A DNA stretch of 64,000 bases from Ferrovibrio sp041906005. GTDB taxonomy: Bacteria > Pseudomonadota > Alphaproteobacteria > Ferrovibrionales > Ferrovibrionaceae. The notes under the pieces are model-generated. The model did not search any database. It worked only from the letters and a program-made list of their open reading frames with translations, and had not been told where the DNA came from. This document shows positions 59,813 through 64,000 of the stretch, in pieces. The stretch is from NCBI RefSeq assembly GCF_041906005.1, contig NZ_JAYRJY010000001.1, positions 62,001 through 126,000 on the forward strand, given 5' to 3'. Within the stretch, counting starts at the first letter, position 1, and each line of letters begins with the position of its first letter. The translations under genes were made by a program, and so were the position numbers.

Positions 59813-60634
59813 CTAACCTGTGATATTTCGCGTCTTGTCCTCTGCTGGCCGCGGCGGCAGGAAATCCTGCGTCTGTCCGGTCAGCCAATAGACCAGCAGG
59901 CCGATCCATTCCTTGCTGAGCGGCGTGAGGCTCGAGACAGCCCGCAATGGCTGGAACGCGAAGCCCCGCGACGCCCCGGAGACGTAATCGACCGGATAGG
60001 GCAAGACCGGCCAGCCGACCGCATTGAAGCAGTTGACTGCCCGCGGCATATGCCGCGCCGACGTCACCAGCAGCCAGGTTTCACCCGGCACCGGCCGGGC
60101 GATCTCCCTGGCAAACCGGGCATTCTCGATCGTATTGCCGGCCTTGGCGTCGTATTCGACACGGGACGGCTCCAGTCCCAGCAGGGCAAAGACCGCGGCG
60201 GCCACATCCGCCTCGTTACGGCTGCGGCCTTCGGCGGCAACCGCTGCCCCGCCGGTGAAAACCAGCCGGGCATCCGGATAGCGGCGCGCCAGGGCGGCGA
60301 AGGCGATCAGCCGGTCGGCATCACCATTCACCTCCGGCCAGCCATGGGTCGCAAAGACACCGGGTTCTTCCGCGCCACCCAGCACCACGATGCCGGCGAT
60401 GCGCTCGGGCAGCGTGGGAACCGGGAAATACCGCTCCAGGGGCGAAACCAGCCAATCGCGCGGCGGAAACATGCCCAGCAGCACAAACACGCCCAGCATC
60501 GCGAGGCCAAGGCCGATGCCGAAGCGACGACCGCGACGCCACCACGACAACAGCAACGCCAGCGCCAGCAGGGCGAAGAGCAGATTGCCGGGATTCAGAA
60601 ATCCCCACAGGATGGTATTCAACGTGGCTGACAT
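59813..60634 (-). CDS. YdcF-family (DUF218) membrane protein
   Basis: Protein of 273 residues with two N-terminal membrane helices (LLFALLALALLLSWW, LAMLGVFVLLGMFPP) and a DUF218 domain: IAGIVVLGGAEEP, ARLVFTGGAAVA, NTIENARFAREIARP and LLVTSARHMPRAVNCFNAVG. The family resembles SanA/ElyC, linked to envelope integrity and exopolysaccharide or peptidoglycan precursors. The exact activity is unknown. Confidence 0.88.
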   Translation of the reverse strand: MSATLNTILWGFLNPGNLLFALLALALLLSWWRRGRRFGIGLGLAMLGVFVLLGMFPPRDWLVSPLERYFPVPTLPERIAGIVVLGGAEEPGVFATHGWPEVNGDADRLIAFAALARRYPDARLVFTGGAAVAAEGRSRNEADVAAAVFALLGLEPSRVEYDAKAGNTIENARFAREIARPVPGETWLLVTSARHMPRAVNCFNAVGWPVLPYPVDYVSGASRGFAFQPLRAVSSLTPLSKEWIGLLVYWLTGQTQDFLPPRPAEDKTRNITG

Positions 60635-60734
60635 GACTTTCCGGCAGGCCGATTCGGCTGGCGATGCGTAAACAGTGACATTGCCGGCACGGATGGTAAA
60701 TTTCCGTTAACCACCTCGCAGTTCAGGCCACAGC

Positions 60735-62039
60735 ATGACCGCCCTCGCCTCGCTATCGCTTACCGGCCGGCTGGCCGCCCTGATCGCCGCACGGCCAATC
60801 ACGCCGCAGGACGAACGCGCCGCCGCGCTGTTCACGCTCGATGCCATGGCCAATGCATTGGCCGGCCGCAGGACCAGACCCGGCGCGATCCTGCTCGACT
60901 GGGCCGCCGCCGAGCCGCTGACCACGGGACGCGAGGCGCTGCTGCTCGGCGGCCTGACGCACATCCTGGAAGTCGACGACCTGCATCGCGCCTCCGTTGT
61001 GCATCCGGGCTGCGTGGTGGTGCCGGCGGCTTGGGCGCTGGCGCGGCGGCGCGGCATTCGCGGCCGTGCTTTCCTCGCCGCCGTGCTGCGTGGCTTCGAT
61101 GCCTGCTGCCGTGTCGGCATGGCGGTCGGCCCGGCGCATTACAAAATCTGGCACAACACCGCCACCTGCGGTCCCTTCGGTTCGGCCTATGCCGCCGGCG
61201 ACCTGCTTGGTCTCGATCATGCGGCGATGACCGATGCGCTGGGCAATGCCGGCACGCAATCTTCCGGCCTGTGGCAGTTCCTCGCCACCGGCGCGATGAG
61301 CAAGCACCTGCATGCCGGCCGCGCCGCCGAAGCCGGCCTGCTGGCCGCCGATCTGGCATCGCGCGGTTTCTCGGGTCCGCCGCAGATTCTGGAAGGCGAG
61401 AAAGGCTTCTTCAAGGCCACCTGCGCCGATCCGAGACCCGAGCGGCTGCTGGCCGACGCGGACGCGCCGTGGCAGCTCACGCTCACCTCGATCAAACCCT
61501 GGCCCAGTTGCCGCCACACGCATCCCACCATCGATGCCGGCCTGGAGATCGCGGCCAGGATCGGCAACCGCCCGATCGAACGCATTCATGTCGTCACCTA
61601 CCAGGCGGCGCTGGATGTCTGCGACCGCGTGGTATCGAACAGCGAATACGAAGCGAAATTTTCCCTGCAGCACACCGCCGCGGCAGCGTTGACGGACGGC
61701 AGGGTCGACTTCGCCAGTTTCGACGCACCGGCGCGGGCACGGCTGGCCGCCACGGCCGCCACGGTCAGCATCGAGGCCGCCAAACCCTTCAGCACCCGCT
61801 ATCCCGATGCCTGGGGGGCGCGCGTCACCGCCTGGCTGGGCGACGGCGCCACCATCAGCGCCGAGCGCGAACATGCCTATGGCGATCCGGAAAACCCGCT
61901 GGATGAATCCGCCATGCGGGCCAAGGCCGCGATGCTGCTGGAATATGGCGGCATCGCCCAGCCGCAGCGTTTCATCGATGCCGTTTTCGCCATGGCCGAA
62001 GACGCGCCGATACCGGAGCTGCCGCAATCCGTGCTATAA
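60735..62039 (+). CDS. MmgE/PrpD-family protein
   Basis: Protein of 434 residues of the 2-methylcitrate dehydratase superfamily, which includes PrpD, cis-aconitate decarboxylase and many uncharacterised members. The helical domain has ALFTLDAMANALAGRRTRPG and GGLTHILEVDDLHRASVVHPG, the typical metal-independent active-site region. KPWPSCRHTHPTIDAGLEI is also typical. No prpB or prpC genes are nearby, so the substrate is unknown. Divergent from the ydcF-like gene. Confidence 0.86.
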   Translation: MTALASLSLTGRLAALIAARPITPQDERAAALFTLDAMANALAGRRTRPGAILLDWAAAEPLTTGREALLLGGLTHILEVDDLHRASVVHPGCVVVPAAWALARRRGIRGRAFLAAVLRGFDACCRVGMAVGPAHYKIWHNTATCGPFGSAYAAGDLLGLDHAAMTDALGNAGTQSSGLWQFLATGAMSKHLHAGRAAEAGLLAADLASRGFSGPPQILEGEKGFFKATCADPRPERLLADADAPWQLTLTSIKPWPSCRHTHPTIDAGLEIAARIGNRPIERIHVVTYQAALDVCDRVVSNSEYEAKFSLQHTAAAALTDGRVDFASFDAPARARLAATAATVSIEAAKPFSTRYPDAWGARVTAWLGDGATISAEREHAYGDPENPLDESAMRAKAAMLLEYGGIAQPQRFIDAVFAMAEDAPIPELPQSVL

Positions 62040-62049
62040 GCGTCCCGTC

Positions 62050-62541
62050 ATGTACCGTCGTCTCGTTACCTTGCTGATCCTGCTTGCCGCACCGGCCTCC
62101 TGGGCGCAGGCGCCGAACCAGGGCAATCGCGGGCCCGGCCCCTGCTTCACGCCGAAGGAAGCCCAGGCCGAGGCGGAGGTGCGCACCGGCGTACAATTGC
62201 GCGAGATCCTGCGCCGCTGCGTGCAGATCGATCCGGCCGGCCAGGGCTCGCTGGATGACTGGTACGCTTTTGACCAGGAGAATGCCGACCGCCTGCGCGC
62301 CGCCGTCGATCTGCGCCGCCAGGCCATTGCCCGCATCTATCCGAACCGCAGCCAGGCCGCCCAGTGGGAAACCGATTCCATCGTGGCGACCATGAAGGCC
62401 GTGCAGGTGAACGAAGCCGTCTGCAAGGCCACCTATGATGTGATCGAGCGCATCAAAAAGGACAAATGGAAGGGCTTCGAATATTACGCCAGGCTGCAGA
62501 CCAACCTGCTGGCCAACGAACTGCCGCTTTGCCGCCGCTGA
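62050..62541 (+). CDS. Small secreted helical protein of unknown function
   Basis: Protein of 163 residues with a signal peptide (RLVTLLILLAAPASWAQA). The mature part is helical and has four cysteines (PCFT, RRCVQ, VCKA, LCRR) that could form two disulfides. No family recognised. ATG 62050 lies 10 bp past the PrpD stop. Its stop codon overlaps the hairpin at 62531-62553. Confidence 0.72.
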   Translation: MYRRLVTLLILLAAPASWAQAPNQGNRGPGPCFTPKEAQAEAEVRTGVQLREILRRCVQIDPAGQGSLDDWYAFDQENADRLRAAVDLRRQAIARIYPNRSQAAQWETDSIVATMKAVQVNEAVCKATYDVIERIKKDKWKGFEYYARLQTNLLANELPLCRR

Positions 62542-62553
62542 AACAGCGGCGGC
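62531..62553 (+). terminator. Hairpin overlapping the stop codon of the small secreted protein gene
   Basis: GCCGCCGCTG (62531-62540) and CAGCGGCGGC (62544-62553) form a perfect 10-bp stem with AAA as the loop. The TGA stop is 62539-62541, at the stem-loop border. No long U-run follows (CATTCGC), so it may be a weak terminator or 3'-end stabiliser. Confidence 0.55.
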
Positions 62554-62588
62554 CATTCGCATCCCGTCCCGCCATTCCCTGCTGGGCA

Positions 62589-62610
62589 GCCGGACGTTCC
62601 GGCCTATAAT
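62589..62610 (+). promoter_or_regulatory. Promoter -10 and adjacent palindrome before the metallo-hydrolase gene
   Basis: A consensus TATAAT at 62605-62610 is directly preceded by the perfect palindrome GCCGGA-CGT-TCCGGC (62589-62603). No good -35 is visible 17 bp upstream, so the palindrome may be an activator or repressor site placed in the spacer. It lies 38 bp before the start at 62649. Confidence 0.4.
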
Positions 62611-62648
62611 CCAGGGCAGCACACCGTTCTGATCCCGAGGTGACTGCC

Positions 62649-63485
62649 ATGCGGCATGGTCCGGTTTCGCGTCTGGTGGTTTTGTGTGTCGCGCTTCTTG
62701 CCCCGGGCCTCACCCTGCTGCCCGCACCGCTGCTGGCGGCCTGCCTCGGCGCCGTCGCCAGCCGTCCCCCCACCCAGATCATGCCGGCCCAGGTCATGCC
62801 GGCCAGCTATCGGCCGGCCACCGCCGAGGTCAACACGGCCCGCATCACCTTTATCGGTCACGCCACTTTCCTGATCGAAAGCCCGCAGGGCGTTTCGGCT
62901 GCCACCGACTACAACGATTACATCCGCCCGCCGGTGCGGCCCGACATCGTGACGATGAACTATGCCCATACCACGCATTTCACCGACAGCCCGGAACCCG
63001 GCATCGTGCATGTGCTGCGCGGCTGGACGCATCAGGGCAAACCGGCCCGTCACAATGTGCAATACAGGGACATGCGGGTGCGCAACGTGCCCACCAATCT
63101 GCGCAACTATGGCAGCGGCACGGAATACGACGGCAATTCGATCTTCATTTTCGATGTGTCTCAGCTCTGCATTGCCCATCTGGGCCACCTGCATCACAAG
63201 CTGACGCCGGGCCATCTGGCCGACCTGGGCAAGATCGATGTGCTGATGGTGCCGGTGGATGGCGGCTTCACCCTCAACATCTTCGACATGCAGGAGGTGA
63301 TCGCACAGATCGGCGCGCCGCTGCTGATCCCGATGCATTATTTCAGCGACAGCACGCTGGAGCGTTTTCTGGTCCGCCTGCGCGACAGCCACGAGATCCG
63401 GTTGAACGAAGGCCCCAGCCTGGTGGTTTCGCGCGCCGCCCTGCCGAAAAAGCAGACCGTGGTGGTGCTGCCTGGTCCTCATTAA
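62649..63485 (+). CDS. MBL-fold metallo-hydrolase (UlaG/COG2220-like), exported
   Basis: Metallo-beta-lactamase-fold protein of 278 residues with a likely signal peptide (VVLCVALLAPGLTLLPAPLLAA). Fold marks are ARITFIGHATFLIESPQG, a metal site region AHTTHFTD in place of the usual H-x-H-x-D-H, HLGHLHHKL, then DVLMVPVDGGF and LLIPMHYFSD. The first metal motif is therefore non-standard, so the metal content and reaction are uncertain. ATG 62649 has GAGG eight bases upstream. Confidence 0.82.
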   Translation: MRHGPVSRLVVLCVALLAPGLTLLPAPLLAACLGAVASRPPTQIMPAQVMPASYRPATAEVNTARITFIGHATFLIESPQGVSAATDYNDYIRPPVRPDIVTMNYAHTTHFTDSPEPGIVHVLRGWTHQGKPARHNVQYRDMRVRNVPTNLRNYGSGTEYDGNSIFIFDVSQLCIAHLGHLHHKLTPGHLADLGKIDVLMVPVDGGFTLNIFDMQEVIAQIGAPLLIPMHYFSDSTLERFLVRLRDSHEIRLNEGPSLVVSRAALPKKQTVVVLPGPH

Positions 63486-63515
63486 ACTTGGCCCATTAAA
63501 CGTGGTGCTCATTAA
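63480..63515. repeat. Triplicated CATTAA unit after the metallo-hydrolase gene
   Basis: CATTAA occurs at 63480, 63494 and 63510, within loosely similar 14-16 bp units (CATTAAACTTGGCC, CATTAAACGTGGTGCT, CATTAAGTCCGGCC). The first unit contains the TAA stop; the next two provide further TAA triplets in other frames. It looks like a small tandem duplication. Confidence 0.6.
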
Positions 63516-63587
63516 GTCCGGCCTCATGATCCGGTGGCCCGCGGGCTGCGTATAATCGGTTATGCCCCCGTTAGCCGGATATCATTC

Positions 63588-64000
63588 ATGACCGCGTATA
63601 GCCCCCTGTCCTCTTCCACGAACCGCGCCTGGCTGAAAACCGGGGAACACCGGGATTTGCCGATTTCGGATCTGGTGACCTATCCGCTGTTGCGGCAGGC
63701 CACGGCGCTGTGGCAAGCCGAGTTTGACGCCGCCGGACGCCTGCCGGCCCGGCTCGATCCGCTCACCCTGCCGCGCGACCTGCTGCCCTACGTGATGCTG
63801 CTCGACCTGGAACAGGCCGGCCAACGCGCCTGCCTGCGCATCCGTCTGGCCGGCACCGAGGTCTGCGCCAAGCATGGCCGCGAGATGAAGGGCCTGACCA
63901 CCGACGATTTCTTCCATGCCGACGATGCCGATGCCGTGGTGACCGCCGCCCTGACGGTGGCCGCCAGGCGCCAGCCCTCGCTGGCCCGGCGCAGCTACAT
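63588..64000 (+). CDS. PAS-domain protein (PAS_5 type), 3' end cut by window
   Basis: At least 137 residues are visible, running off the right edge. The body fits the PAS_5 domain: LRQATALWQAEFDAAGRLPA, LDPLTLPRDLLPYVMLLDLE, and RLAGTEVCAKHGREMKGLT. Such proteins are usually short sensors of unknown ligand in Alphaproteobacteria. A TATAAT lies at 63551-63556, 31 bp upstream of the ATG. Confidence 0.82.
   Translation, partial: MTAYSPLSSSTNRAWLKTGEHRDLPISDLVTYPLLRQATALWQAEFDAAGRLPARLDPLTLPRDLLPYVMLLDLEQAGQRACLRIRLAGTEVCAKHGREMKGLTTDDFFHADDADAVVTAALTVAARRQPSLARRSY

Noticed and set aside
1..64000. CRISPR array, rRNA operon or prophage
   Set aside because: No regularly spaced repeats, no rRNA-like sequence and no phage structural or integrase genes were seen.

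Overview
The window looks like chromosomal DNA of a high-GC alphaproteobacterium, probably of Rhodospirillales type. The evidence is an RpoH sigma factor with the RpoH box, an rplM-rpsI pair with an N-terminally extended S9, an AapJQMP-type general amino-acid transporter, a ChrR zinc/cupin anti-sigma factor with its oxidative-stress genes, and Zur, RlpA and DacC-type wall genes in the usual alphaproteobacterial company. Genes are densely packed, with many ATGA, GTGA or TGATG overlaps. No phage, insertion sequence, integrase or CRISPR array is visible. One AT-rich gene (30807-32402) stands out as a likely foreign insertion.

Layout. 1-8.9 kb: rpoH (cut by the left edge) opposite a cysteine-rich MarR regulator; a MoxR ATPase and its CoxE-like VWA partner; a chemoreceptor; an AT-rich spacer; then two paralogous copies of a two-gene membrane/coiled-coil cassette downstream of the rpsI terminator. 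8.9-16 kb: rpsI, rplM, a thioesterase, tRNA-Asn, a universal stress protein with a P-type ATPase, a DUF2938/DUF2798 membrane pair facing a SoxR-like MerR regulator across a promoter with a 19-bp spacer, and a LysE exporter. 16-24.7 kb: a response regulator, then two convergent operons, phr-FAD oxidoreductase-DUF1365-cfa and chrR-DUF6134-SDR-SnoaL. Both are preceded by TGATCC-N18-TAYC promoters, as expected for a singlet-oxygen/photooxidative stress regulon. No ECF sigma gene is present.

24.7-32.4 kb: gamma-glutamylcyclotransferase-like protein, Nudix hydrolase, cysteine synthase, AlaX editing protein, 3-mercaptopyruvate sulfurtransferase, GNAT, a CGNR regulator, AzlCD and the AT-rich P-loop ATPase. 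32.4-42.5 kb: secreted protein, AapP-M-Q-J, YqaA-like protein, M20 peptidase, cystathionine beta-lyase, GNAT, enoyl-CoA hydratase and a YbaK deacylase.

42.6-53.7 kb: Zur, then a Liv-type ABC transporter with an alpha/beta hydrolase on the minus strand, facing a TetR regulator and an acyl-CoA catabolic operon (hydratase, acyl-CoA ligase, two MaoC proteins, hydrolase). Two matching 20-bp TetR-type operators lie in the shared control region, so uptake and catabolism of one organic acid are probably co-regulated. 53.7-64 kb: a Crp/Fnr regulator; holB, tmk, dacC-like, rlpA, mltB-like and ydcF-like genes; an MmgE/PrpD protein; a small secreted protein; a UlaG-like metallo-hydrolase; and the start of a PAS-domain protein cut by the right edge.
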